Below are positions 1-8,175 of a stretch of DNA of 64,000 nucleotides, piece by piece (within the stretch, counting starts at the first letter, position 1; the number at the start of each line of letters is the position of its first letter). The stretch comes from Roseovarius arcticus (GTDB taxonomy: Bacteria > Pseudomonadota > Alphaproteobacteria > Rhodobacterales > Rhodobacteraceae). Below the pieces are notes generated by a model that had not been told where the DNA came from, did not search any database, and was given only the letters and a program-made list of their open reading frames with translations. A program made the position numbers and the translations under genes. The DNA is taken from positions 3,348,001 to 3,412,000 of the forward strand of contig NZ_SZZN01000001.1 of the NCBI RefSeq assembly GCF_006125015.1. The letters run 5' to 3'.

Positions 1-1653
1 GCGGTGGCAGAGGAACAGGGCGTCGATCCGCGCACCCTGCAAGGCACAGTTCAGAACGACCTGATCAAGGAATACCTGAGCCGCGGCACATATATCTGTC
101 CGCCGAAACCGTCGCTGAAGATGATCGGCGACGTGGCCGAGTACTGCTACACGAATGTGCCAAAATGGAACCCGATGAACGTGTGTTCCTATCACCTGCA
201 AGAGGCCGGCGCGACACCGGAGCAGGAGCTGTCCTTTGCCCTCGCCACCGCCATTGCCGTGCTGGACGAGCTGCGTCCCCGGGTCCCTGCTGCCGATTTC
301 CCAGCGCTGGCCGGGCGAATCAGCTTCTTCGTCAATGCGGGCATCCGTTTCGTCACCGAGATGTGCAAAATGCGCGCCTTCGTTGATCTGTGGGACGAGA
401 TACTGCTGAAGCGTTACGGCGTGGACGATCCGAAATTTCGCCGCTTTCGCTATGGCGTGCAGGTGAACTCACTTGGCCTGACCGAACAGCAGCCCGAAAA
501 TAACGTCTACCGCATCCTGATCGAAATGCTGGCCGTGACCCTTAGCAAAAACGCCCGCGCCCGCGCTGTGCAGCTGCCCGCATGGAACGAGGCGTTGGGC
601 CTGCCGCGCCCGTGGGATCAGCAATGGTCAATGCGGATGCAACAGATTTTGGCGTATGAGACGGACCTGCTGGAGTTCGACGACCTTTTTGACGGCAACC
701 CGGCGGTGGATGCCAAGGTCGAAACGCTAAAGGACGGCGCACGGCGCGAGTTGGCCAGCCTTGATGGCATGGGCGGCGCAATCGGGGCCATCGACTACAT
801 GAAGTCGCGGCTGGTAGACAGCAATGCCGCGCGTTTGGGCCGGATCGAGCGGAACGAGACAACCGTGGTCGGCGTCAACAAGTGGACAACCGGCGAGCCG
901 TCGCCGCTGGTGAGCGAGGATGGCGGCATCATGACCGTCGATCCTGCGGTCGAGGCCGAACAGATCGCCCGGCTGAACGCTTGGAAAGCCGCGCGTGACG
1001 CCAGCGCCGTGACCGACGCACTGGCCGAACTGCGCAGCGCCGCCTCGGACGGGCGCAACATCATGCCTGCCTCGATCAAGGCAGCCCGCGCCGGGGTCAC
1101 TACGGGCGAGTGGGCGCAGCAGATGCGCGCTGTGCATGGCGAATATCGCGGGCCAACGGGCGTCAGCTCCAGCCCGTCGAACATGACCGAAGGGCTGGAT
1201 GACATCCGCGAGGCCGTCGCCGCCGCCTCTACCCGGCTAGGGCGCCGCCTGAAATTCCTCGTTGGCAAGCCGGGGCTGGACGGCCATTCCAACGGGGCCG
1301 AACAGATCGCGTTCCGCGCACGCGATTGTGGAATGGATATCGACTATCAGGGCATACGCTTGACGCCCGAAGAGCTGGTACGCGCCGCAATGGACGACGG
1401 CGCGCATGTGGTCGGCCTGTCGATCCTGTCAGGCAGCCACATCCCGCTGGTCGAGGATCTGATGGCGCGGATGCATGCTGCCGGGCTGGGCCATATCCCC
1501 GTTATCGTCGGCGGCATCATTCCCGAGGAGGACGCGAAACGCCTGCGCGCCTTTGGTGTGGCGCGCGTCTATACCCCCAAGGATTTTGAGCTGAATACGA
1601 TTATGCGCGACATCGTCACGCTGGTCGATCCCGGCCCTGTCGCTGCGGAATAA
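1..1653 (+). CDS. ecm: Ethylmalonyl-CoA mutase (coenzyme B12-dependent), 5'-truncated by the window edge
   Basis: Open reading continues to the first base of the window, so about the first hundred residues are missing; the GTG at base 4 is internal. The visible 550 residues hold the end of the methylmalonyl-CoA-mutase-type TIM barrel, a linker, and a C-terminal cobalamin-binding Rossmann domain whose DGHSNG sequence is the DxHxxG motif that supplies the lower axial histidine. The stretch KFLVGKPGLDGHSNGAEQIA is typical of the Ecm/MeaA branch. Ecm converts (2R)-ethylmalonyl-CoA to methylsuccinyl-CoA in the ethylmalonyl-CoA pathway for acetyl-CoA assimilation in the cytoplasm. Other acyl-CoA mutases share the fold, but the single-chain layout and motif context favour Ecm. 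It ends 64 bases before the next gene. Confidence 0.88.
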   Translation, partial: AVAEEQGVDPRTLQGTVQNDLIKEYLSRGTYICPPKPSLKMIGDVAEYCYTNVPKWNPMNVCSYHLQEAGATPEQELSFALATAIAVLDELRPRVPAADFPALAGRISFFVNAGIRFVTEMCKMRAFVDLWDEILLKRYGVDDPKFRRFRYGVQVNSLGLTEQQPENNVYRILIEMLAVTLSKNARARAVQLPAWNEALGLPRPWDQQWSMRMQQILAYETDLLEFDDLFDGNPAVDAKVETLKDGARRELASLDGMGGAIGAIDYMKSRLVDSNAARLGRIERNETTVVGVNKWTTGEPSPLVSEDGGIMTVDPAVEAEQIARLNAWKAARDASAVTDALAELRSAASDGRNIMPASIKAARAGVTTGEWAQQMRAVHGEYRGPTGVSSSPSNMTEGLDDIREAVAAASTRLGRRLKFLVGKPGLDGHSNGAEQIAFRARDCGMDIDYQGIRLTPEELVRAAMDDGAHVVGLSILSGSHIPLVEDLMARMHAAGLGHIPVIVGGIIPEEDAKRLRAFGVARVYTPKDFELNTIMRDIVTLVDPGPVAAE

Positions 1654-1717
1654 CCCTCGCGCCGCGTCCGGCTTTGGCTAGACTGCCAGCAAAGCAGAAT
1701 CAGCCGGAGCGCACATT

Positions 1718-2164
1718 ATGCCAGATACAATCACCATCCGCCCGCTGACCTCTGGTGACGAAGCCGAGTGGCGACGCCTCTGGACCGGTTATCTGGACTA
1801 TTACGAGGCGTCCGTGCCAGAGGAAGTCTACACCACGACGTTCGCGCGCCTGTTATCGGCAGACCATCCTAATCAGAACGCGCTGCTGGCCCTGAAAGAC
1901 AACCAGCCTGTCGGCCTCGTCCACTACATCTATCACCCGCACAATTGGAAGGTGGAAGAGGTTTGCTATTTGCAAGACCTCTATGCCGACCCCTCCGCGC
2001 GGGGCACTGGCATAGGTCGCCGCCTGATCGAGGCGGTTTATGCCGCTGCCGATGCAGATGGGCGCCCCTCGGTCTACTGGATGACCCAGGATTTCAACGC
2101 CACAGCGCGGCGTCTTTATGACCGCATCGCCACGCTCACGCCTTTCATCAAATACGCGCGCTGA
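1718..2164 (+). CDS. GNAT family N-acetyltransferase
   Basis: A 148-residue protein made almost entirely of one GNAT domain. The acetyl-CoA pyrophosphate-binding motif A is visible as SARGTGIGRRLIEAVY around residue 95 (R/QxxGxG/A), preceded by the strand LQDLYADP. It presumably transfers an acetyl group from acetyl-CoA to an amine, but nothing shows the acceptor. The N-terminal ITIRPLTSGDEAEWRRLW is the usual first strand and helix of small GNAT enzymes. The start is preceded by CCGGAG. It is probably transcribed alone or with the upstream mutase gene. Confidence 0.85.
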   Translation: MPDTITIRPLTSGDEAEWRRLWTGYLDYYEASVPEEVYTTTFARLLSADHPNQNALLALKDNQPVGLVHYIYHPHNWKVEEVCYLQDLYADPSARGTGIGRRLIEAVYAAADADGRPSVYWMTQDFNATARRLYDRIATLTPFIKYAR

Positions 2165-2258
2165 CCCCCGACGTTCCCGGGCTTCAAACCTTGGCGGAGC
2201 GGCAAAAGATCGCAGCCTCGCTGCTTTTCAATCTATCCGACAAGGCTACATTTATATC

Positions 2259-2759
2259 ATGCCGTATAAATGGTCCCCTCCCGCGATAAGTAGCGAGGCA
2301 AAGCGTCTCGATATGTGGCCGCACCGCTCGCTGCCACGTCGCGGCTTTGCCGGTTTCATGCTGGCGACCTCCCTGATGATTTCTCTGCCGCTATTCGCTG
2401 TTTTAGGCACGCCGGTCTTGTGGGTTATTCTGCCATTTCTCGCTGGGGCGGTCGTGCTGATGTGGTGGGCGCTGGAGCGCAGCTATGCAGCCGGGCGTCT
2501 GCATGAGGAGCTGGTGATCGACGCGCAAGAGGTGCTGCTGACACGCACCAATCCGCGCGGTGAAGTCCAAAAGTGGGATTGTAACGCCTACTGGGCGCAG
2601 GCGCAGATTTATCCGACCGGTGGTCCCGTGGCGTATTACATCACGCTGCGCGGCGCTGGCCGCGAGGTTGAGTTGGGCGCGTTTTTGTCTGAGGATGAGC
2701 GCAAGGCGCTATTTGACGAAGTGCGCGGCGCGTTGCGTATGGCGCGGGGCGGCGCCTAG
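2259..2759 (+). CDS. DUF2244 family membrane protein
   Basis: A 166-residue protein starting at an ATG that gives MPYKWSPP; the reading frame is open further upstream but that part overlaps the acetyltransferase gene and looks non-coding. Two adjacent transmembrane helices lie at about residues 28-75, then a soluble C-terminal part beginning ELVIDAQEVLL with a WDCNAYWAQ segment, as in the alphaproteobacterial DUF2244 family. Function is unknown; in other alphaproteobacteria the family is often found near respiratory genes (recalled, not shown here). It stands 94 bases after the acetyltransferase and converges on the YqeY gene. Confidence 0.75.
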   Translation: MPYKWSPPAISSEAKRLDMWPHRSLPRRGFAGFMLATSLMISLPLFAVLGTPVLWVILPFLAGAVVLMWWALERSYAAGRLHEELVIDAQEVLLTRTNPRGEVQKWDCNAYWAQAQIYPTGGPVAYYITLRGAGREVELGAFLSEDERKALFDEVRGALRMARGGA

Positions 2760-2828
2760 AAAACCAGGCGCCGAGCATGAGTATTGTCGCCAGGATGAAC
2801 TGCGGGCCAATCCCTGGAGAGGCAAGCC

Positions 2829-3296
2829 TTACCCGGTCATGCGGTCCTTGATCTTGGGGCCGACAGCGCCGAAATCCATTTGGCCAGTGTATTTGGCCTT
2901 CAGCACGCCCATGATCTTGCCCATGTCACGGATCGACGTCGCCTCGGTTTCCTGAATAGCGGCTTCGACGGCTTCGTTGACCTCTTTTTCAGACAACTGC
3001 CGGGGTAGGAATTCGGCGATCACGGCCACTTCCTGCTCTTCGCGTTCGGCCAGATCGATACGGCCGGCCTCCTCGTAGGCGCGCACCGACTCGTAGCGCT
3101 GCTTGGTCATCTTGCCCAAAATCGCCAGCACATCATCGTCGCCCAGTTGCGTGTCGCCGCCCTTGCCGCGGGCCGCAATTTCCTGATCCTTGATGGCGGC
3201 ATTGATCAGGCGCAGTGTCGCAAGGCGCGCGGCATCTCGATCACGCATCGCCTGTTTGAGGGCCGCATCGACCCGGTCGCGCAGTGTAATTTGCAT
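2829..3296 (-). CDS. GatB/YqeY domain protein
   Basis: A 155-residue all-helical protein of the YqeY family, which resembles the tRNA-binding tail of the GatB amidotransferase subunit. Typical features are the N-terminal LRDRVDAALKQAMRDRD, the central DDVLAILGKMTKQRYES and the C-terminal IRDMGKIMGVLKAKYTGQMD, which matches the family's DMGKVMGxLKxxxxGxxD signature. The role is not established; some members are thought to help tRNA-dependent amidation. It is divergent from carA, sharing a 204-base intergenic region. The family usually has about 150 residues, so it appears complete. Confidence 0.88.
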   Translation of the reverse strand: MQITLRDRVDAALKQAMRDRDAARLATLRLINAAIKDQEIAARGKGGDTQLGDDDVLAILGKMTKQRYESVRAYEEAGRIDLAEREEQEVAVIAEFLPRQLSEKEVNEAVEAAIQETEATSIRDMGKIMGVLKAKYTGQMDFGAVGPKIKDRMTG

Positions 3297-3375
3297 GTTA
3301 TTCCCCGAATTACATCGACCTAGAAGGGCAGACTCGCCCTCTCGCGAAGCACGCTACCTATACAATCGCGCCTGC

Positions 3376-3418
3376 GCTTGCAACTGACGCATGTTCTTCC
3401 GCCGCGTCAGTCGCAAGC
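3376..3418. repeat. Inverted repeat (hairpin) in the yqeY-carA intergenic region
   Basis: Two 15-base arms (GCTTGCAACTGACGC and GCGTCAGTCGCAAGC) pair at every position except one central A/C mismatch, around a 13-base loop. The hairpin lies 82 bases before the carA start. There is no T-tract, so it is not a plain terminator. It could be a leader structure of carA or an operator for either divergent gene. Confidence 0.5.
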
Positions 3419-3500
3419 GGTTCGCCCTTGACCCGCTGTGACCCCGCCCCTAGTTTCACGCAGATTTTGCCCCACCCATACCCTGACCCGGAGAGCCGCC

Positions 3501-4667
3501 ATGACGATGCACGCGCCCCAGAGCCGCCCAACCGCATGCCTTGCACTAGCCGATGGCACGGTATTCTACGGGCACGGCTTCGGCGCGACGGGCGAGGTGG
3601 TGGCGGAGCTGTGCTTTAACACCGCGATGACCGGGTATCAGGAGGTGATGACCGACCCCAGCTATGCCGGGCAGGTCGTGACATTCACCTTTCCGCATAT
3701 TGGCAATACCGGCACAAATACCGAAGATGACGAAACCGCCGATCCCGTGGCCGCCGGTATGGTGGTCAAGTGGGATCCGACAGCGCCCAGCAGTTGGCGC
3801 AGCACACAGACCTTGCAAGACTGGCTGATTCAGCGCGGGCGCATTGCGATAGGCGGCGTCGACACACGCCGCTTGACCCGCGCAATCCGCCAGCAGGGCG
3901 CGCCGCATGTGGCATTGTCGCATGACCCTGAAGGCAATTTCGACATCGCCGCGCTGGTCGAAAAGGCACGCGGCTTCGCCGGTCTTGAGGGGCTGGATCT
4001 GGCCAAAGACGTGACCTGCGCGCAATCCTACCGCTGGGATGAGATGCGCTGGGCGTGGCCGGACGGCTATCCACAGCAGACGAACCCCAAGCATAAGGTC
4101 GTCGCGATCGACTACGGCGCCAAGCGCAACATCCTGCGCTGTCTTGCATCGGCAGGCTGCGACGTGACTGTGTTGCCCGCCACCGCAACCGCGGAGGATG
4201 TACTGGCGCACAACCCAGCCGGTGTATTTCTGTCGAACGGCCCAGGTGATCCTGCGGCAACAGGCGCCTATGCCGTGCCGGTCATTCAGGATCTGCTAAA
4301 GGCGGATCTGCCCATTTTTGGTATCTGTCTGGGGCACCAGATGCTGGCGCTGGCGCTGGGCGCCAAGACCGTCAAGATGAGCCATGGCCACCATGGCGCC
4401 AACCACCCGGTCAAAGATTACACCACTGGCAAGGTCGAGATCACGTCGATGAACCATGGCTTTGCCGTCGACGGCCAAAGCCTGCCGGACGATGTGGAGG
4501 AGACGCATGTGTCGCTCTTTGACGGATCGAACTGCGGAATCGCGCTAAAGAATCGCCCCGTATTTTCGGTCCAGCACCACCCCGAGGCGAGCCCCGGACC
4601 GCAGGACAGCTTTTACCTTTTCGAGCGATTTGCAGACTTCATGGCGTTGAAAACCCCTGTTTCCTAA
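3501..4667 (+). CDS. carA: Carbamoyl-phosphate synthase small (glutaminase) subunit
   Basis: A 388-residue class I glutamine amidotransferase that supplies ammonia to CarB for carbamoyl phosphate, feeding pyrimidine and arginine synthesis. The N-terminal CarA domain has FNTAMTGYQEVMTDPSYAGQ. The C-terminal glutaminase domain has the nucleophile elbow GICLGHQMLALALGAK, the oxyanion loop SNGPGDP and the catalytic HHPEASPGP near the end. The ATG at MTMHAPQS is preferred because it follows GGAGAG; an in-frame ATG 63 bases upstream has no ribosome-binding site and adds an atypical N-terminus. carB is not adjacent. Length is normal for the family. Confidence 0.95.
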   Translation: MTMHAPQSRPTACLALADGTVFYGHGFGATGEVVAELCFNTAMTGYQEVMTDPSYAGQVVTFTFPHIGNTGTNTEDDETADPVAAGMVVKWDPTAPSSWRSTQTLQDWLIQRGRIAIGGVDTRRLTRAIRQQGAPHVALSHDPEGNFDIAALVEKARGFAGLEGLDLAKDVTCAQSYRWDEMRWAWPDGYPQQTNPKHKVVAIDYGAKRNILRCLASAGCDVTVLPATATAEDVLAHNPAGVFLSNGPGDPAATGAYAVPVIQDLLKADLPIFGICLGHQMLALALGAKTVKMSHGHHGANHPVKDYTTGKVEITSMNHGFAVDGQSLPDDVEETHVSLFDGSNCGIALKNRPVFSVQHHPEASPGPQDSFYLFERFADFMALKTPVS

Positions 4668-4749
4668 GGTTTTCACCTAAAAAATCTTTACTTTCTGTTA
4701 ACCGATATGAACGAAACTCATCGCTGGAATTTAAGGCGAAGGGTAATCA

Positions 4750-6654
4750 ATGGGCATCTCGGAACTGCGGCAGCTGGACACGCAGTCTTGGGCATCGACC
4801 AGTCTGCGCCAGGGCGCAGCGCCCGGCGGCAACCTGTGTGCGCTGGGCCGGAACCTGGTGCAGACTGGCGTAATTTCCCAATCAGACGCCAAATTGGCCC
4901 AGATCGTGCAGACGCATTGCGACGCGCCCATTGATCGCGTCCTGTTTGCTGAGGGGCTGGTAGATGCGCCTGATCTGCTACGCGCACAGGCCGCGCGCGC
5001 GGGTCTGCGCCTTGCCAGCGCGGATGAGCTTCGCCTTGGCGCCGAGGAGGTGCCGGGCATCGACGCGCGCAGCCTGATCCGGCGCGGTATCGCGCCCCTG
5101 CGCGGGGCGGACGGGGAACTACGCATCGCCGCTGACCGTATTGAGGCAACCAGGGGTCTGCACGATCTGCCAGAAGCGTTGCAAAATACACCCCCCATCA
5201 TCGCATCCCGGCGCGAGGTTCAGGCCGCGATGGCAGGTGCCGCACGCACCGCGCTGACAGCCGCAGCCGAGGCGCGCACCCCTGCCGCCGAAAGCTGCCG
5301 AACATGGAGCGCGTCACCTGCACGGCGTCTGGTGTTGGCCCTGTCGGCCATCGCGATTTGCATCGGGGCGAGCATACTTTATCCCGGCGCCGTCTTCGGC
5401 GCATTCGCCGGCTGGGCCACCCTTACATTGGTCATATCTGCGGCTCTTAAAATGGCGGCTGTCTGCTCGCGCATCGCGGCCGGAACGCCCGTTGCGGTGC
5501 AACCGCCGCTGCCACAGGGCGCGAAACTGCCCAAGGTTTCGATCCTCGTTCCGCTCTTTCGGGAGACGGAAATTGCACATGCCTTGATTGCGCGACTGAC
5601 GCGCCTGACCTACCCTAAATGTCTGCTGGACGTCATACTGGTGCTGGAGGAAGACGACGACACGACCCGCAAAACGTTGGCGCAGATTAACCTGCCCGCG
5701 TGGATGCGCGCCGTTATCGTGCCAGACGGCCAGCCCCGAACTAAGCCGCGCGCGATGAACTATGCGCTGGATTTCTGCGAGGGCGATATTGTGGGTATCT
5801 TTGACGCCGAAGACGCGCCAGATCCAGACCAGATCACGCAGATCGCCCGCCGCTTTGCCGCAGCGCCGCCTGAGGTCGTCTGCCTGCAAGGCATATTGGA
5901 CTATTATAACCCGCGCCAGAACTGGCTGGCGCGCTGTTTCACCATCGAATACGCAACATGGTTCCGGGTGATGCTGCCGGGCATGGCGCGGCTGGGTTTT
6001 GCCATACCGCTGGGCGGCACGACGCTGTATTTTCGGCGTGAGGTGCTGGAGGAACTGGGCGGCTGGGACGCCCATAATGTGACGGAGGATGCCGATCTTG
6101 GCTTTCGCCTGGCCCGCCACGGCTACCGCACAGAAATCATCGGCACTGTCACCCATGAAGAGGCAAATTGCCGCCCTTGGCCATGGATCAAGCAGCGCTC
6201 GCGATGGCTCAAGGGGTATATGACCACCTATCTGGTGCACATGCGCCGCCCGCTGTTGCTATACCGGCAGTTGGGCGCATGGAAATTCTGGGGATTTCAG
6301 GCGCATTTCATAACCGCGCTGTCGCAGTTTATGCTGGCGCCGTTTCTTTGGTCGTTCTGGCTGGTCCTTCTTGGCCTGCCGCACCCACTGGATCCGGTGC
6401 TGCCGCGCGGCGGTATGCTGCTATTCGCCCAGCTCTTTCTGGCGATTGAGGTCCTAAATATCACGTTCCACATGCTCGGCGTGTCGGGACGCGGGCATCG
6501 GCACCTGTTGCCGTGGCTGCCAACGATGCATTTATATACGCCACTTGGAACCATCGCCGCGATCAAGGCGGTCTACGAGATGATCGTCGCGCCGTTTTAC
6601 TGGGACAAGACCAGCCACGGACACTCGCTGGTACAGGGCAAGATTGAAGGATGA
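4750..6654 (+). CDS. Membrane family 2 glycosyltransferase with an N-terminal type II secretion ATPase-like domain
   Basis: A 634-residue protein. Residues about 30-160 resemble the MshEN/GspE-N module (LGRNLVQTGVISQSD, IDRVLFAEGLVDAPDLLRAQA). Two transmembrane helices at about 193-240 precede a processive GT2 domain at about 260-500 with DVILVLEEDDD, the DAED metal-binding site at 352-355, TEDADLGFRL at 445-454 and the QRSRW acceptor motif at 482-486, as in cellulose-synthase-like enzymes. More transmembrane helices follow at about 515-610. It probably polymerises or transfers an exported polysaccharide from a nucleotide sugar at the inner membrane; the sugar is unknown. GAAGGG lies six bases before the ATG. 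There is no partner exporter nearby, and the gene stands alone before a convergent GntR regulator. Confidence 0.85.
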   Translation: MGISELRQLDTQSWASTSLRQGAAPGGNLCALGRNLVQTGVISQSDAKLAQIVQTHCDAPIDRVLFAEGLVDAPDLLRAQAARAGLRLASADELRLGAEEVPGIDARSLIRRGIAPLRGADGELRIAADRIEATRGLHDLPEALQNTPPIIASRREVQAAMAGAARTALTAAAEARTPAAESCRTWSASPARRLVLALSAIAICIGASILYPGAVFGAFAGWATLTLVISAALKMAAVCSRIAAGTPVAVQPPLPQGAKLPKVSILVPLFRETEIAHALIARLTRLTYPKCLLDVILVLEEDDDTTRKTLAQINLPAWMRAVIVPDGQPRTKPRAMNYALDFCEGDIVGIFDAEDAPDPDQITQIARRFAAAPPEVVCLQGILDYYNPRQNWLARCFTIEYATWFRVMLPGMARLGFAIPLGGTTLYFRREVLEELGGWDAHNVTEDADLGFRLARHGYRTEIIGTVTHEEANCRPWPWIKQRSRWLKGYMTTYLVHMRRPLLLYRQLGAWKFWGFQAHFITALSQFMLAPFLWSFWLVLLGLPHPLDPVLPRGGMLLFAQLFLAIEVLNITFHMLGVSGRGHRHLLPWLPTMHLYTPLGTIAAIKAVYEMIVAPFYWDKTSHGHSLVQGKIEG

Positions 6655-6695
6655 CGTCAGGGCGCCCGTTGCCCGGCTCCGCGCGCTCTACATAG

Positions 6696-7340
6696 TCACA
6701 GCGTAGACTTTACCTCGCCCGATTCCAGCTCAAGCCGGGTCATGAATGCCTTGGAAATATGCGCCTTGAGCGCGTCATGCGCCGCCTCTGCATCCCCCGC
6801 CTCGATCGCGCCCACGATCGCGTCATGCTCGGCCAGTGCCACCTCGGTCCGGCCCTCAGCTGCTAGCGACGTGGTGGCCATTAACGCCATCGAGCGGTGG
6901 ACGAGGTCCAGCTGCTGCACCAGAAACCGGTTATGCGACGCCAGATGGATTTGCTTGTGAAAGCGCCTGTTGGCGCGCGCCATCTGGGCCGGATCCCCAA
7001 TCAACGCGCGGTCCTGTTCGACCATGCCACGCAGCACTGCGACCTCTTCGGGGGCGGCGTGGCGCGCGGCGAGGCTGGCGGCCAGCCCCTCCAGCGCGGC
7101 ACGCACGACGTATAGCTCGGCGCGCTGATTGTGATCGAGGGACGCCACGATCAGGCTGCGACCGTCGCGCGTTAGCAGCGATTGTGTCTCCAGCCGCTGC
7201 AACGCCTCGCGGATCGGAGTACGGGAAACGCCGAACCTCTCGGCCAGATCGCTTTCGACCAAGCGGTCACCAGGGCGAAAATCGCCCATATCGATCGCGC
7301 CAAGGATCAGCGAATAGGCATCTGTTTGCGGCAATTTCAT
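6696..7340 (-). CDS. GntR family transcriptional regulator, FadR/FCD subfamily
   Basis: A 214-residue repressor-type protein. The N-terminal winged helix (about residues 1-70) has the GntR signature DRLVESDLAERFGVSRTPIREAL. The C-terminal all-helical FCD domain carries the usual metal-binding set in NRRFHKQIHLASHN and LAEHDAIV plus a later HISKA histidine. Members generally bind small organic acids. The target is unclear: the gene converges with the glycosyltransferase and is divergent from the HAD gene, which is the nearest candidate besides its own promoter. Confidence 0.9.
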   Translation of the reverse strand: MKLPQTDAYSLILGAIDMGDFRPGDRLVESDLAERFGVSRTPIREALQRLETQSLLTRDGRSLIVASLDHNQRAELYVVRAALEGLAASLAARHAAPEEVAVLRGMVEQDRALIGDPAQMARANRRFHKQIHLASHNRFLVQQLDLVHRSMALMATTSLAAEGRTEVALAEHDAIVGAIEAGDAEAAHDALKAHISKAFMTRLELESGEVKSTL

Positions 7341-7415
7341 AAGTGATAGTTCCGGCTATTGCATGCTAGTTCGCGACGGTAGGTGCCCAAGGCGGCGCGA
7401 TCAAGCGCGCATCCA

Positions 7416-7443
7416 TTGACAGCCGCCTTCGCTCGCCTACCCT
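7416..7443 (+). promoter_or_regulatory. Candidate promoter of the HAD-hydrolase gene
   Basis: A perfect TTGACA -35 box, a 16-base spacer and a weak TACCCT -10 box. The predicted transcription start would fall close to the ATG at 7451, and no Shine-Dalgarno sequence precedes that ATG, which suggests a leaderless or near-leaderless mRNA. Confidence 0.4.
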
Positions 7444-7450
7444 ATGCCCC

Positions 7451-8095
7451 ATGCCAAAGCAGGATTTCAGTCATGTCGGTGCTTGGGTGTTCGACCTGGA
7501 CAATACCCTTTACGCGCCCCACGTCCGGTTGTTCGACCAGATCGCCGTGCGGATGACGCGCTTTGTCATGGAGACGCTGGGCGTCGACGAGCCGGAGGCG
7601 AATCGCCTGCGCACGCAATATTGGAAAGAGCATGGGACCACGCTGGCAGGCCTGATGCGTGTGCATGGCATGGACCCCGAGGCGTATTTGATCGAGGTGC
7701 ATGACATCGATATGAGCGCACTGACGCCCGATGCCGACCTGCGTGCGCGCATCAGCGCGCTGCCGGGGCGCAAAATTATCTTTACCAACGGAACCGCGCC
7801 ATATGCTGAGCGTGTCGCAGCGGCGCGTGGGCTGAACGGAATCTTCGATGCGATCTACGGCGTCGAACATGCGGGCTACCTGCCCAAGCCTGAGCGTGGG
7901 GCGTTCGAGACGGTATTCGCCGCCGACGGTCTGAACGCTGTCGCAGCCGCCATGTTCGAGGATGATCCCCGCAATCTGGCCCAGCCGCACGCGATGGGCC
8001 TGCGCACCGTGCATGTCGCACCGGGCCCGATCAGGGCCGCGCATATTCACCACCATACCGATGATCTGGCCGGGTTTCTGGCGCGGCTGGTCTAG
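7451..8095 (+). CDS. HAD-superfamily pyrimidine 5'-nucleotidase-like hydrolase
   Basis: A 214-residue HAD enzyme. Motif I is FDLDNTLYAP (DxDxT nucleophile and acid/base), motif II is IIFTNGTA, motif III is the lysine in LPKPERGAFE and motif IV is MFEDDPRNL. The DNTLY form and the small cap between motifs I and II match the SDT1/SSM1-type pyrimidine 5'-nucleotidases, which dephosphorylate UMP or CMP, although many homologues are uncharacterised phosphatases. It acts in the cytoplasm, needs magnesium and appears complete. The upstream region has a TTGACA box so close to the ATG that translation may be leaderless. It is 80 bases before the hydroxylase gene. Confidence 0.85.
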   Translation: MPKQDFSHVGAWVFDLDNTLYAPHVRLFDQIAVRMTRFVMETLGVDEPEANRLRTQYWKEHGTTLAGLMRVHGMDPEAYLIEVHDIDMSALTPDADLRARISALPGRKIIFTNGTAPYAERVAAARGLNGIFDAIYGVEHAGYLPKPERGAFETVFAADGLNAVAAAMFEDDPRNLAQPHAMGLRTVHVAPGPIRAAHIHHHTDDLAGFLARLV

Positions 8096-8175
8096 GGATC
8101 TGCGGCCTCTTGCCCGCTGGCCCTTGGGTGTGTGCAAGGCTATGTTCAAATCACAGACAGTAAAGAGGCGCGCAG

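Noticed and set aside
5314..6240. 308-codon open frame on the minus strand opposite the glycosyltransferase
   Set aside because: It lies wholly opposite the conserved GT2 motifs and encodes no recognisable domain.
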